Shown here: positions 1 to 10,040 of the stretch, piece after piece
Layout of the letters: each line of letters starts with the position of its first letter
How positions within the stretch are numbered: the stretch's first letter is position 1
Source of the DNA: Clostridiales bacterium
GTDB taxonomy: Bacteria > Bacillota > Clostridia > Christensenellales > Borkfalkiaceae
NCBI GenBank assembly: GCA_015055805.1
Contig: SVHN01000001.1
Span: forward strand, 241,982-305,981
DNA length: 64,000 nucleotides
Direction of reading: 5' to 3'
Notes under the pieces: model-generated
Databases searched by the model: none
Seen by the model: the letters and a program-made list of their open reading frames with translations, nothing else
What the model was told of the DNA's origin: nothing
Program-made: the position numbers and the translations under genes

Positions 1-842
1 TATATTCTTGCCTAAAAGGGACTAAAGATTTATACGATACTGATTTTACTTATTCAATGCCGTTTAGTAGAGATATATTGCTTGAAGACATTAAACATAG
101 TGGTGCAACGATAAATGATCGTTGTGACACGGTAACCTTAACGGGTATCTCTGTTACAAATGGTCAAATTGGTACGTGGAAAGCAGTTAAAAATAACTAT
201 ATTGGTTTTGATAGCTTGTATGGTTTAGGTACTTATATTGATTTCTATTATACTGGTGATAACGTACCTTACGTTACTTTCTTTGCGGACCAAATTGACG
301 GTTGTATGAATGCATATGATTCTACTGGCAGTAACAGTATTGATGGTTTTAATAGAGCCGGAATAATGATAGCATCTGGTGGTAGAACGTATACTACTCC
401 GGGATCTGGATCTCAAGCTACCGCAAACACTGAGAATAATTTATACTTCTACGGTCCGTATAGATATCATTATACTAGCTCTTATTATACCAAATATGAC
501 GTTGCGAATTATACAAGTGTAGAAAATAGCAACTTTACAGAAATACTTCATAATAACGCTGTTGATAATAAGCAGTATAAGTTGACCTACGGTATGATTG
601 ACGTTGACGGAAGTATTTATGCAGATATCGCTCTTTCGTATCTAAAAGAAAACGAAACCGAATATACGCCTATTTGTTCGTTGAAATTAGATACTGGTGT
701 AACTGTAGAAGAGATGAAAACCGCTCTTGATATAACTGAAGGTGATCTTGTAGGTAAGATCATTGTGTATGCAGCGGTTAAAGGCGCAGGCAACGATACC
801 ACTTTCAGATTTAGTCAACCTTACACCAAGACCAACGGTTAA
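1..842 (+). CDS. C-terminal part of a large secreted/surface protein (frame open through the left window edge)
   Basis: Frame is open from nt 3 with no stop before the ATG at 57; Tyr/Thr/Asn/Gly-rich beta-type sequence typical of extracellular domains; ends just before a strong hairpin. Confidence 0.6.
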   Translation, partial: YSCLKGTKDLYDTDFTYSMPFSRDILLEDIKHSGATINDRCDTVTLTGISVTNGQIGTWKAVKNNYIGFDSLYGLGTYIDFYYTGDNVPYVTFFADQIDGCMNAYDSTGSNSIDGFNRAGIMIASGGRTYTTPGSGSQATANTENNLYFYGPYRYHYTSSYYTKYDVANYTSVENSNFTEILHNNAVDNKQYKLTYGMIDVDGSIYADIALSYLKENETEYTPICSLKLDTGVTVEEMKTALDITEGDLVGKIIVYAAVKGAGNDTTFRFSQPYTKTNG

Positions 843-862
843 ATAAATACAAAAAACAACAG

Positions 863-899
863 CCTACCTAGACAGAAACTGTCTAGGTAGGGGTTGTGT
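863..899 (+). terminator. Perfect 13-bp hairpin (CCTACCTAGACAG-AAA-CTGTCTAGGTAGG) followed by a T-rich tract
   Basis: Inverted repeat read directly, 863-875 / 879-891. Confidence 0.75.
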
Positions 900-940
900 T
901 ATCAAAATTCAGAGTTTTTAAGGACGAAAAGGCATATATT

Positions 941-2329
941 ATGGACAAAAAAATAAAAGATAAGTTTCGCGTTTACGCGTATACCGCACCAGGGTCGGTT
1001 GGAATATGTCGCCACGACGATTCGGTAATGAAAGATTTCGTTGATGCAGGGTTTAACTGCTATCTTTTAACGGGGCTTAATCAATTTAACGGCGGCGATT
1101 ATCAAAATTCTGATGCTAAAAAGACTATCGAACTTGCAAAAAAACACGGCATAAACGAATTTATTATGCGTGACGGTAGGCTTATCGACTTAATTTTCTT
1201 AAAAGACAAACTTTTAGGCGAAAAGGACTGTAAATTTAAGACGGAAGACCAACTCGACGAATATGTTCTAACCTGTCTAAACGACTATTTATCGGACGTA
1301 ATCGGCGTAGATTTAAGGGACGAGCCAAAGTATTATGAAACGGATAGTTTTTGCACCGTTTACCGTTCGATAAGAAGGGTTACGGATAAACTCGGCATAG
1401 AAGATTTTTATATTCACATAAATCTTCTGCCTATAAACTACGAGCGACTAATAACAGTAAATCCCGATAAATCGAGGACGTATATAAACTCAAACGTCTT
1501 TGTTCCCGACAAGGAATATGAAAGCATAAACCAAGCGTTTAGAACGTATATTACAAGATATTTAGACGGTTGCAAGGCGAATAGACTTTGCGTGGACGAT
1601 TATCCTTTCCGTAGGGGAAGATTTTTATCTACGTATTTTACTTCTCTGCAAATTTTAGCCGAAGAGTGTAGAAAGCGCGACGTAGAATTTTCCTTTATTC
1701 TACAAGCGTACGACACTAAAAACTGCATATTTAGAGAAGTCGATAAGTTCAATATGTACCTACAAATGAACGCCGTCGTTGGGTTTGGCGCAAAAGATAT
1801 CGGATTTTATACCTATATGGCACACGGTGGGTCTGACGATAAGTACGTTGCGAAGTCGTCTTTCGTGCGTGCTAACGGCGAAAAAAATCCCACTTATTAT
1901 AACGGTAAAAAGGTAATAAAAGAATTTCAAGACTTTGCAAAGGTAATTCAGCCTTTTAATTATAAGGGCGCAAAGTTCTTCTATAACACCGACTTTTACT
2001 ACTTATCAATAACAGAAAACTTCGATAATGGTTACGAGTTTAAATACTTAAAAAATCTTTCGGTAGATAACGACCTTATTTTAACAACCGAGATGGCAAA
2101 ATATAATTCGCAGTATTTATACATGATATCTAACGCAGCGGATACCGTATATAATCTTGGTGAAGTAAATTTCACGGCAGAGTTTGACGGAGAATTTACA
2201 CACGTTGAAGAATATTATTTCGGAACGCAAGAAGAGTGCGGATATAAGGGCAAGAAAGAACTTAAAGACGGCAAATACACAAAGACACTCGCATCGGGAG
2301 CGGCAGTATATTTAATCCCGACAAAGTAG
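941..2329 (+). CDS. Uncharacterised TIM-barrel glycoside hydrolase-like protein
   Basis: Long ORF; the track start (GTG 896) lies next to the terminator hairpin, so ATG 941 is preferred; VIGVDLRDEPK-type barrel motif; no signal peptide. Confidence 0.55.
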   Translation: MDKKIKDKFRVYAYTAPGSVGICRHDDSVMKDFVDAGFNCYLLTGLNQFNGGDYQNSDAKKTIELAKKHGINEFIMRDGRLIDLIFLKDKLLGEKDCKFKTEDQLDEYVLTCLNDYLSDVIGVDLRDEPKYYETDSFCTVYRSIRRVTDKLGIEDFYIHINLLPINYERLITVNPDKSRTYINSNVFVPDKEYESINQAFRTYITRYLDGCKANRLCVDDYPFRRGRFLSTYFTSLQILAEECRKRDVEFSFILQAYDTKNCIFREVDKFNMYLQMNAVVGFGAKDIGFYTYMAHGGSDDKYVAKSSFVRANGEKNPTYYNGKKVIKEFQDFAKVIQPFNYKGAKFFYNTDFYYLSITENFDNGYEFKYLKNLSVDNDLILTTEMAKYNSQYLYMISNAADTVYNLGEVNFTAEFDGEFTHVEEYYFGTQEECGYKGKKELKDGKYTKTLASGAAVYLIPTK

Positions 2330-2338
2330 GAGATCATC

Positions 2339-3649
2339 ATGAAAAAATTAAGTTGTTTCGTTTTGGGCTACGGCGCAAGGGGTAAAGTATATTCAAGGTA
2401 TGCAATTAAGCACCCCGACCTTTTAGAAGTTAAGGGCGTAATAGAATTAGACCCCAATAGGCGCGAAGAAGCTCGTGAAAAATACAATCTAAAAGAAGAA
2501 AACATATTTTCTTCCTTAGCAGATTTTTTTGCGGCAAAAAAGACGTGTGATTTTATAATCAATGCAACGATGGATCAAATGCACTATGAAACGGGTAAGC
2601 AGGTTTTAGAGCACGGCTACAATATGCTCATTGAAAAACCCGTTACTGCAAACTATGAAGAACTTTTAGACCTTGAGAATATAGCAAAAGAAAAAGGCTT
2701 AAAGGTTGCAGTTTGTCACGTTTTAAGGTATACTGAATTTTATCGTCAAATAAAAACGCTAATAAATAGCGGAGAACTCGGCAAAATCGTAAATATCCAG
2801 ATGAACGAACACATAAGCCACCGCCACTTTATAAACTCTTACGTAAGGGGAAAATGGCGCAGCGAATTAAAATGCGGTTCGGGACTGTTGCTTGCGAAAA
2901 CCTGTCACGATATAGACCTTGGTTGCTGGATAAACAACACAACCAAACCTGAGTGGATTCAAAGTTTCGGTTCAAGAAAACAGTATTGCCCAGAGAACGC
3001 ACCAAAGGGAAGCGCAGAGTATTGCGTAGACTGTCCGCTAAAAAGTGATTGCGACTACGAAGCGGTGCACTTCGAGTTCAAAAACGGCAGTATTCCGTAC
3101 ACCGCGTATTACGATTTGGGAAAACCCCTAGACCAGATTACCGATCAAGAAAAACTTGAATACTTAAAGTATAGCGACTTCGGCAAATGCGTTTATAAAA
3201 CCGACATGGATATCGTTGATAGACAAACGGTAAACGTAAGTTTTGAAGATGGTTCGTTATTAGTTTTGACGGTAGTCGGCGGAGCATGTAAACCCGATAG
3301 ACACATACACATAGTATGTGAGCGCGGTGAAGTCGTAGGGTACATAAACGAAAACAAATATACCGTAAGAAAATATAGAAGAGAAGACGCTCGTTGGAGC
3401 GAAGAAACGATTGATTTAAGCGGTGTAGTTGACCTTGGAAAAATCGACAACGCAACTATCGGTCATTATGGCGGCGACTATAATATTATGGTTGACCTTG
3501 TTAAATTTTTCGGTGGAGAACAGACGTCACCGTCAACTACGGTGTTGTCCGATTCGATTAGCGGACACATGGTTTGTTATGCGGCTGAAAGGTCAAGAAA
3601 AGAAAACCGCATTGTAAACATAAAAGAATTTTATTCAGACGAGCAGTAA
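2339..3649 (+). CDS. Gfo/Idh/MocA family oxidoreductase
   Basis: N-terminal Rossmann fold (VLGYGARGKVYSRYA), 'LIEKPVTANYEEL' motif. Confidence 0.9.
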   Translation: MKKLSCFVLGYGARGKVYSRYAIKHPDLLEVKGVIELDPNRREEAREKYNLKEENIFSSLADFFAAKKTCDFIINATMDQMHYETGKQVLEHGYNMLIEKPVTANYEELLDLENIAKEKGLKVAVCHVLRYTEFYRQIKTLINSGELGKIVNIQMNEHISHRHFINSYVRGKWRSELKCGSGLLLAKTCHDIDLGCWINNTTKPEWIQSFGSRKQYCPENAPKGSAEYCVDCPLKSDCDYEAVHFEFKNGSIPYTAYYDLGKPLDQITDQEKLEYLKYSDFGKCVYKTDMDIVDRQTVNVSFEDGSLLVLTVVGGACKPDRHIHIVCERGEVVGYINENKYTVRKYRREDARWSEETIDLSGVVDLGKIDNATIGHYGGDYNIMVDLVKFFGGEQTSPSTTVLSDSISGHMVCYAAERSRKENRIVNIKEFYSDEQ

Positions 3650-3661
3650 AAGGAAACGAAC

Positions 3662-5521
3662 GTGCAAAGTACAGTATTTGACAAAAATACCAAATGGATA
3701 TGGAAAACAGGTGGCGCATACAAGGACGAGTACGCGGAGTTTAACACGGAATTTAACGTAGAAAACCCGTCAGACGTATTCTTAAAAGTGTCTTACGACG
3801 GCACCTTTTGCGCCTACTTAAACGACCAAATAGTGGCGTTTTCAAGGTGTTCTGATTATCCTTACTACAAATTTTACGATCAAATAAACTTAACTAAGTA
3901 TTGCAGAAAAAACAACGTATTAAAAATCCAAGTTTGGCACAACGGCGAAGAGTGTATGACTTACGTCGGTGCAGACGCAGGGGTTATTTTTGAAGTGGTT
4001 CAGGACGGAAATATTCTTGCATTTAGCAACGAACAAACCCTATCCAGACAAATGAACGAATACAAAAACGGATACTTAAAGACTATTACAATCCAGCTAG
4101 GGCTTAGTTTTTGTTATGATTTGAACACGGTAAAAAGCAAGTATTGCGAGAGTGTAGAAGTTGAAAAACCCTTGCTGTTTACAAAGCGACCCACAAAGCA
4201 ACTATTAATGGGTGAGCGTGTAAATACGGCGGTGGTTTTCAGTTCTGAAAGCACCGCGCTTATCGACCTAAAAAGAGAAAGCGTAGGCTTTTTAGATTTG
4301 GATATTGAGAGCGAAGAAACGCAAAAAATAACCATTGCTTACGGCGAACATATTGCCGACGGGGGCGTAAGACAAATAATCGGCAACCGCGATTTTAGCG
4401 TGGAAATAATCCTTAAAAAGGGCAGTAATAAGTATACCAACTGTTTTAGAAGATTAGCAGGAAGATACTTGCAGGTTTTCTTTGAAAAGCCTATAAAAAT
4501 CAACTATCTAGGACTTAAAGAAGTTTATTACGACGTGGAGCGTAAGGACAAAAAATTTAGCGATAAACTTATTCAGCAGATATACGACGTTTCGGTACAT
4601 ACCTTGCGTTGCTGTATGTTTGAGCATTACGAAGACTGCCCGTGGCGTGAACAAGCACTTTACGCTTTGGATAGTAGACACCAAATGATGTGCGGTTATT
4701 ATGCGTTTAAAGGGTACGACTATCAAAGGGCAAATCTTATTTTTATGAGTAAGGGTATGAACGAATACGATCTTCTTGATATTTGTTTCCCGATAAAGCA
4801 CGATAGAACGATTCCAAGCTTTTCACTTTTTTATATTCTCGCCGTGTGCGAATATCTTGAAATTACGGGCGATATGACCTTACTTGACGAAGTAAGACCT
4901 GCAATAGACAAGATATTAGATAAATATTTTTCAAGCATAGACGATACGGGCTTATTACCAGAGTTTGGTAAACCGCAATGGAATTTTTACGAGTGGAATC
5001 AGTTTTCCAACGGTTTCCGCCCACCCGAGGATAAAACGACGTACAGTATTATTTTGAACTGTCTGTTAGTATACGTCGTTGAAAGGTATAACGAATATCT
5101 TTCAATGCCCGTAAAAGTAGACGGCTTAAAGGAAAACATTGCCAAGTATTTTCGTCTGCCTGACGGAACGTTTAAAATATCTAGCGAAAAGGACAACAGA
5201 AGTCAGTTAGGCAACGCGCTTGCTTTGCTTATAGGTCTAGGTGATAAATCGCTTGCCGAAAAACTTGTAAAAGATGATACCTTGGTTGAAGCAACGCTTG
5301 CAATGCGTGGATTCGTATACGACGCGTTGTTGACTTTTGGCGACGAGTATAAAGAGTATATAATCAGCGATATTAAACGGCGTTATAAAAAAATGTTAGA
5401 TGCAGGTGCAACCACGTTTTGGGAAACCGAAGAAGGCTTATCTGCTTTCCGTGGCGCGGGTAGTTTGTGCCACGGCTGGTCGGCTTTGCCCGTGTACTAT
5501 TTTTCAAAACTGCTAGATTAA
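3662..5521 (+). CDS. Alpha-L-rhamnosidase-like (GH78-type six-hairpin) protein
   Basis: 'CMFEHYEDCPWREQALYALDSRHQM' motif of GH78-like catalytic domains; GTG start. Confidence 0.8.
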   Translation: MQSTVFDKNTKWIWKTGGAYKDEYAEFNTEFNVENPSDVFLKVSYDGTFCAYLNDQIVAFSRCSDYPYYKFYDQINLTKYCRKNNVLKIQVWHNGEECMTYVGADAGVIFEVVQDGNILAFSNEQTLSRQMNEYKNGYLKTITIQLGLSFCYDLNTVKSKYCESVEVEKPLLFTKRPTKQLLMGERVNTAVVFSSESTALIDLKRESVGFLDLDIESEETQKITIAYGEHIADGGVRQIIGNRDFSVEIILKKGSNKYTNCFRRLAGRYLQVFFEKPIKINYLGLKEVYYDVERKDKKFSDKLIQQIYDVSVHTLRCCMFEHYEDCPWREQALYALDSRHQMMCGYYAFKGYDYQRANLIFMSKGMNEYDLLDICFPIKHDRTIPSFSLFYILAVCEYLEITGDMTLLDEVRPAIDKILDKYFSSIDDTGLLPEFGKPQWNFYEWNQFSNGFRPPEDKTTYSIILNCLLVYVVERYNEYLSMPVKVDGLKENIAKYFRLPDGTFKISSEKDNRSQLGNALALLIGLGDKSLAEKLVKDDTLVEATLAMRGFVYDALLTFGDEYKEYIISDIKRRYKKMLDAGATTFWETEEGLSAFRGAGSLCHGWSALPVYYFSKLLD

Positions 5522-5542
5522 CGAGCATTTAATAGACTTAAC

Positions 5543-5589
5543 AAAATCGGAGAACGAAGAGAATAATCGTTTTCCGATTTTTTGTTTTT
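5543..5589 (+). terminator. Rho-independent terminator
   Basis: aaaatcggagaacga ... tcgttttccgatttttt, stem plus T-run. Confidence 0.8.
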
Positions 5590-5594
5590 GATTG

Positions 5595-5623
5595 TTGACA
5601 CAACTTATATTTAATGCTAGAAT
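5595..5623 (+). promoter_or_regulatory. Sigma70/SigA-type promoter TTGACA-N17-TAGAAT
   Basis: -35 at 5595-5600, -10 at 5618-5623, upstream of 5649 CDS. Confidence 0.75.
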
Positions 5624-5648
5624 ATTCTAGTACCAAAGAGGAGAGAAA

Positions 5649-6497
5649 ATGAAAGACAGTAGAGTAAAAAGTTTTATAGTAGTAGGCGTTATTTACGCCC
5701 TAGCAATTGCCGTCGGGATAGTGTCGTATATACTTTTGCCGATAGAAAGCGTGTTTCTAAAATTACTTTTAGCAGACGTTATCGCAACGGTATTTACGTT
5801 TATATTCAGCGTAATATTAAAAAACGCGTCGGTTTACGACCCTTACTGGAGCGTTCAACCGCTAGTTATTGTCTTATGTTTTGCAATAGGTAAAGAATTG
5901 ACCGTTATGCGTATCCTAATTTTGATTGCAGTATTCTACTGGGGGATAAGGCTAACGGCAAACTGGGCGTATACCTTTCACGGACTTAACCACCAAGACT
6001 GGCGATATACTATGCTCAATGAAAAAACGGGCAAGTTATATCCGGTTATAAACTTCTTAGGAATACATATGTTTCCGACGCTCGTAGTTTACCTTTGCTG
6101 TTTACCGGCAGTCTACGCGTTTATAAACGATTTGGACGTCACGGTGTTTAGCGTATTATTTATACTAGTGTCGTGCGGCGCAGCCACCTTGCAACTCGTT
6201 GCAGATATTCAAATGCAATCGTTTAGAAACTCTAAGGTGGGCGGGTTTATCCGCAAAGGTCTATGGAAATATTCTCGCCACCCAAACTATCTTGGCGAAA
6301 TACTTATGTGGTGGGGAATTGCGCTTGCCGTGATATGTGCAGTACCGTCCGCGTGGTATTTAGCACTAGGCGCACTAGTAAACACGCTTATGTTCTTAAT
6401 CGTAAGTATTCCTATGGCAGATAAGCGTCAGTCAAGAAAAGACGGATTTACCGAATATAAAAAGGCAACGCGCATGCTTTTGCCCATAAAAAAATAA
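5649..6497 (+). CDS. DUF1295 / steroid 5-alpha-reductase-like membrane protein
   Basis: Multi-TM; 'GLWKYSRHPNYLGEILMWWGIAL' motif. Confidence 0.85.
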   Translation: MKDSRVKSFIVVGVIYALAIAVGIVSYILLPIESVFLKLLLADVIATVFTFIFSVILKNASVYDPYWSVQPLVIVLCFAIGKELTVMRILILIAVFYWGIRLTANWAYTFHGLNHQDWRYTMLNEKTGKLYPVINFLGIHMFPTLVVYLCCLPAVYAFINDLDVTVFSVLFILVSCGAATLQLVADIQMQSFRNSKVGGFIRKGLWKYSRHPNYLGEILMWWGIALAVICAVPSAWYLALGALVNTLMFLIVSIPMADKRQSRKDGFTEYKKATRMLLPIKK

Positions 6498-6526
6498 CGT
6501 GTTAAAAATTGATAGGGAAAAGATAT

Positions 6527-7651
6527 ATGGATAACCAAGTAAAACCCAACCGAGATGAAGTGGGGAAAAGTACGAGTATAATAGGCATTATAGTCAATTC
6601 TATTCTTGCCGTTGGAAAAATAGTTCTAGGCATAATAAGCGGCGCAATATCGGTGCTAGCGGACGGGCTTAATAATTTAACCGATTGCGGTAGCAGTATA
6701 ATATCTACGATATCTTTTAAGTTGTCGTCAAAACCTGCCGATAAAGAACACCCTTACGGACACGAACGTATAGAATACGTCTGTTCTTTGGCGGTTGCGT
6801 TTTTGATACTTTTAGTGGCGTTTGAAACCATAATGGAATCGGTCAATAAAATTATCGCACCGATAGGAGTGGACTTTTCTATCGTGTTAGTTTTGGTTTT
6901 AGTGGTGTCGATATTAGCAAAACTTTGCTTGTTTATTTATTATAGAGCAGTTGCTAAACGGATAAATTCCGACATATTAAAAGCAACTGCAACCGACAGT
7001 TTAACAGACAGCATTTCAACCTTTGTGGTATTAGCGTCGTTATGCGTGTATAAATTTACGGGCGTAAACGTAGACGGTTACGCAGGGATCTTGGTCGCGG
7101 CGTTCATTGCCTATTCTGCGGTAGGGATACTTAAAGATATGTTTTCAAAACTCATAGGTCAAGCGGTAGACGAACAAATGCTTTTTGAGATAAAAAGAAA
7201 GATAATGACCTATACTGGGGTTTTAGGCGTTCACGACTTGTCCGTTTATAGTTACGGACCTAATAAGTACTTTGCCAGCGCGCATATCGAAGTTGATGCA
7301 AGTGTAGACGTGTTAGTTTCGCACGAACTCGTTGATTTTATAGAGAAAAGTTTTATTGAAGATACGAATATAGTTTTAACAGGACATTTAGACCCGATTG
7401 TAGTCGACGACGAAAGGGTAAACCAACTAAAAGAAAAGGTGGAAACAATAATAAATGAGATAAACGAATGTTTTACAATCCACGATTTTAGGGTGGTGTT
7501 CGGCGAAAACCGAACCAACGTTTTGTTTGACGTGGCTGTTCCGTATGCGCTTATTGAAAATAAAAATCAAATAAAACAAACTATAGAAAAAAGAATAAAA
7601 ACTCTTGGCGAACAATACTACGCCGTAATCACGGTAGAGCCGACCAACTGA
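6527..7651 (+). CDS. Cation diffusion facilitator (CDF) family transporter
   Basis: 'LADGLNNLTDCGSSI...KPADKEHPYGHERIEY' CDF signature; ATG 6527 preferred over the track's TTG 6509. Confidence 0.92.
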   Translation: MDNQVKPNRDEVGKSTSIIGIIVNSILAVGKIVLGIISGAISVLADGLNNLTDCGSSIISTISFKLSSKPADKEHPYGHERIEYVCSLAVAFLILLVAFETIMESVNKIIAPIGVDFSIVLVLVLVVSILAKLCLFIYYRAVAKRINSDILKATATDSLTDSISTFVVLASLCVYKFTGVNVDGYAGILVAAFIAYSAVGILKDMFSKLIGQAVDEQMLFEIKRKIMTYTGVLGVHDLSVYSYGPNKYFASAHIEVDASVDVLVSHELVDFIEKSFIEDTNIVLTGHLDPIVVDDERVNQLKEKVETIINEINECFTIHDFRVVFGENRTNVLFDVAVPYALIENKNQIKQTIEKRIKTLGEQYYAVITVEPTN

Positions 7652-7670
7652 TACAAAGAAAAATCATATA

Positions 7671-7712
7671 TTATGCAAAAAAGAGCAAGCCACCTTGCTC
7701 TTTTTGCATAAT
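7671..7712 (+). terminator. Bidirectional hairpin terminator
   Basis: ttatgcaaaaaagagcaag ccac cttgctctttttgcataa. Confidence 0.85.
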
Positions 7713-7766
7713 AATTTATTTAACTTGTAAAATAATATTCAGTTTTTTATAAATCGGGATTATCTA

Positions 7767-7795
7767 TTGACACCTTGTTTTTTATAATCTATAAT
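7767..7795 (+). promoter_or_regulatory. Perfect consensus promoter TTGACA-N17-TATAAT
   Basis: -35 7767-7772, -10 7790-7795, upstream of 7840 CDS. Confidence 0.85.
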
Positions 7796-7839
7796 TTAAT
7801 AAAGTTCAGCGAGTAAAATAAAAAAGGTGTAACTAGCAA

Positions 7840-9840
7840 ATGAAAGATAAAAAAGAATTTGGATATATTTTAAGATATTATTTGCCCGTAGAGCCTAATT
7901 TTAGTGCAGAGTTTACTAAAAAGCGGTTTGATGAATTGCTAAGTTTTTGCAAAGAAAACAAAGTGGGGGCAGTAATCTTTTACGTCGCATTAGACCCTAA
8001 CTTTTATTATATGCCCGATACCCCCGAATACGCAAAATCTTGGCGCGACCAAATGTTGCCGTATATAAAAGAGATTAAAAAACATGGAATAAGTTATCAA
8101 CTCAACTTCCAAAATCTGTTGGGTGCAACGACGGCAGGCGTGGATTTTAGATATAAATACGACTGGGAACATCTAGTTGACCAGCACGGCAATCAGTCGG
8201 CTTGCGGCTGTCCTATCGGCGAAAAGTTTAGGGCTAAGTCTAGCGAGCGGCTTAAAGTTTGGGCAGAAACCGATCCCGACGTTATTTGGATAGACGACGA
8301 TATAAGACTTCACGGTCACGGCAATCCGCAACTGTATAACGGCAATTATATCGACCATTATTGTTTTTGTGATAACCACCTTGCATTGTTCAATAAGAAA
8401 TATGGCGTAAACTACGATAGAGAAAGTTTGATTAAAGAAATACTTCAAAAAGGCCAACCAACTTTTGCTAGGAAAGCATACCTTGAATTTTTATCTGAAA
8501 CGATGGCTGATACCGCAAAATGGATTTACGAAACCGTTCACGACGTAAACCCTAGAATCAAAATCGCGCTTATGACCAGCGCGCCCGATTCGCACTCGGC
8601 AGAAGGCAGGGACTGGGGAAAGTTTTTATCCGCGCTAGGCGGTGGAGATACCGTTATGTTACGCCCGACTTTCGGACCGTATCAAGAAGGAAATCCAAAA
8701 GACTTTACTTCGTGCTATTCCCTTTTATCGCAGATGAGAGCGCACGTTAGGGAAACTTTCGATGGATGCGCAGAGTTTTGTCCCGAAGTGGAAAACACAA
8801 GGTTTACGGTTTATGCAAAGTCAAGAGCAGCAACGTCTTTTCAACTTGCCTTGGCGGCGTTTACAGGCTGTAAGGATATAACTCTTTCTCTTTACGACTT
8901 GGAAGGCTGTGCGTTATCTGACGAGCCGAATTACGGCAAAATGCTTAAAGATGAAAAGGAATTTTTAAATAAACTTCGTTCGTTAAATCTAGATGAATTT
9001 TCAGAGTATGGCGTAGTAATTCCTACAACTGGAAAAGGTGGGTATAGGTACAGCGCAAATGACGGCGCAACCTATTCGCATTTACGTGGCGGAGAGAGAT
9101 ATATTCACTCGTATTTATTAAAGGTCGGTGTTCCTTGCGCGTTTAAAAACGTCGACGAACTAGATTGTAAAGGCGTGGTTGCGCTAGATGCGTATACTGC
9201 TAATATTTTAACTGATACCGAACTTAAAACAGTTTTATCGGGCGGTGTGCTTATCGACGCTGGCGGTGCGGAAAAATTGATTGAAAGGGGATACTGTGAG
9301 TATATAGGTATAAATAAAGTAAGCGTTCAAAGTTCAAACGCGCAGTCGGAAATAATAAACGCATTTTCAAGAGCAGACGGAACGAATATTAAAGTCCCGT
9401 CAAGAGCACCGGCAGGGTGTTGGTACTCGGCAAAATTGTGCGAGAAAGCGGAAGTCCTTTCAGAGTTTATGTCCCCCGAAGGGAAGAAAAGCGCAGGTTT
9501 TGTAAGCTATAAAAACGCGCTTGGCGGAAAGGTAATAACATACTTATGTAAAGGCAACTGGGGTGACGGATTTTATACGCATTATAGGGTTAAACTGTTA
9601 AAAGACTTGCTTAAAAATCTTGGTTTAAAGAATAGGATAGACGGCGTGGTATACTCATTGTTTGCAGTCAAAAAACTAGGCGAAAAGGAGTATTATTTAG
9701 TCACCAACCTATCTGCGGATACCGTAAAAGAATTTATCATTGATAATATAAAAGTTAAAGATAACCTAAAACTCTATCAAACGGGAGTGTATGAAAGGAC
9801 GAAAAACGGCATAAAAAAAGTAGGCAAATTAAACTTATAA
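7840..9840 (+). CDS. Uncharacterised TIM-barrel protein, putative glycoside hydrolase
   Basis: 'DPDVIWIDDDIRLHGHG' barrel-strand acidic motif; no signal peptide; monocistronic with own promoter and terminator. Confidence 0.55.
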   Translation: MKDKKEFGYILRYYLPVEPNFSAEFTKKRFDELLSFCKENKVGAVIFYVALDPNFYYMPDTPEYAKSWRDQMLPYIKEIKKHGISYQLNFQNLLGATTAGVDFRYKYDWEHLVDQHGNQSACGCPIGEKFRAKSSERLKVWAETDPDVIWIDDDIRLHGHGNPQLYNGNYIDHYCFCDNHLALFNKKYGVNYDRESLIKEILQKGQPTFARKAYLEFLSETMADTAKWIYETVHDVNPRIKIALMTSAPDSHSAEGRDWGKFLSALGGGDTVMLRPTFGPYQEGNPKDFTSCYSLLSQMRAHVRETFDGCAEFCPEVENTRFTVYAKSRAATSFQLALAAFTGCKDITLSLYDLEGCALSDEPNYGKMLKDEKEFLNKLRSLNLDEFSEYGVVIPTTGKGGYRYSANDGATYSHLRGGERYIHSYLLKVGVPCAFKNVDELDCKGVVALDAYTANILTDTELKTVLSGGVLIDAGGAEKLIERGYCEYIGINKVSVQSSNAQSEIINAFSRADGTNIKVPSRAPAGCWYSAKLCEKAEVLSEFMSPEGKKSAGFVSYKNALGGKVITYLCKGNWGDGFYTHYRVKLLKDLLKNLGLKNRIDGVVYSLFAVKKLGEKEYYLVTNLSADTVKEFIIDNIKVKDNLKLYQTGVYERTKNGIKKVGKLNL

Positions 9841-9863
9841 AAAATCATAACAACTTGCAAAAA

Positions 9864-9893
9864 AATAAGCGGAAAACACCGCTTATTTTTTTA
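9864..9893 (+). terminator. Rho-independent terminator
   Basis: aataagcgg-aaaaca-ccgcttattttttt. Confidence 0.85.
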
Positions 9894-9960
9894 TTTACTG
9901 CAAAAACTATCATAAAAGTATCACACTTTTTCATTAAAATCTTAACTATTTGAAAGGCTA

Positions 9961-10019
9961 TTGACAACGATAAAATTTATGCTATCATAAAAAATATCAA
10001 TAAAATGGTGCAATAGGAT
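9961..10019 (+). promoter_or_regulatory. Promoter TTGACA-N16-TATCAT plus initially transcribed motif ATAAAATGGTGCAATAGGATT
   Basis: -35 9961-9966, -10 9983-9988; 21-nt motif shared with the 31.5 kb promoter. Confidence 0.65.
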
Positions 10020-10040
10020 TAAAAATAAGGGGAAAAACAG

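Noticed and set aside
896-940. GTG 896 as start of the 477-aa protein
   Set aside because: Lies at the edge of the terminator hairpin; ATG 941 in the same frame is more plausible.
3138-3455. Minus-strand ORFs of 85-105 aa inside the oxidoreductase gene
   Set aside because: Fully antisense to a well-supported CDS, low-complexity Arg/Leu/Cys composition, no SD; shadow ORFs.
7813-7836. Third copy of the ATAAAATGGTGYAATAGGATT leader motif (aataaaaaaggtgtaactag)
   Set aside because: Similarity is limited and AAAGGTG here is well explained as the Shine-Dalgarno of the 7840 gene.
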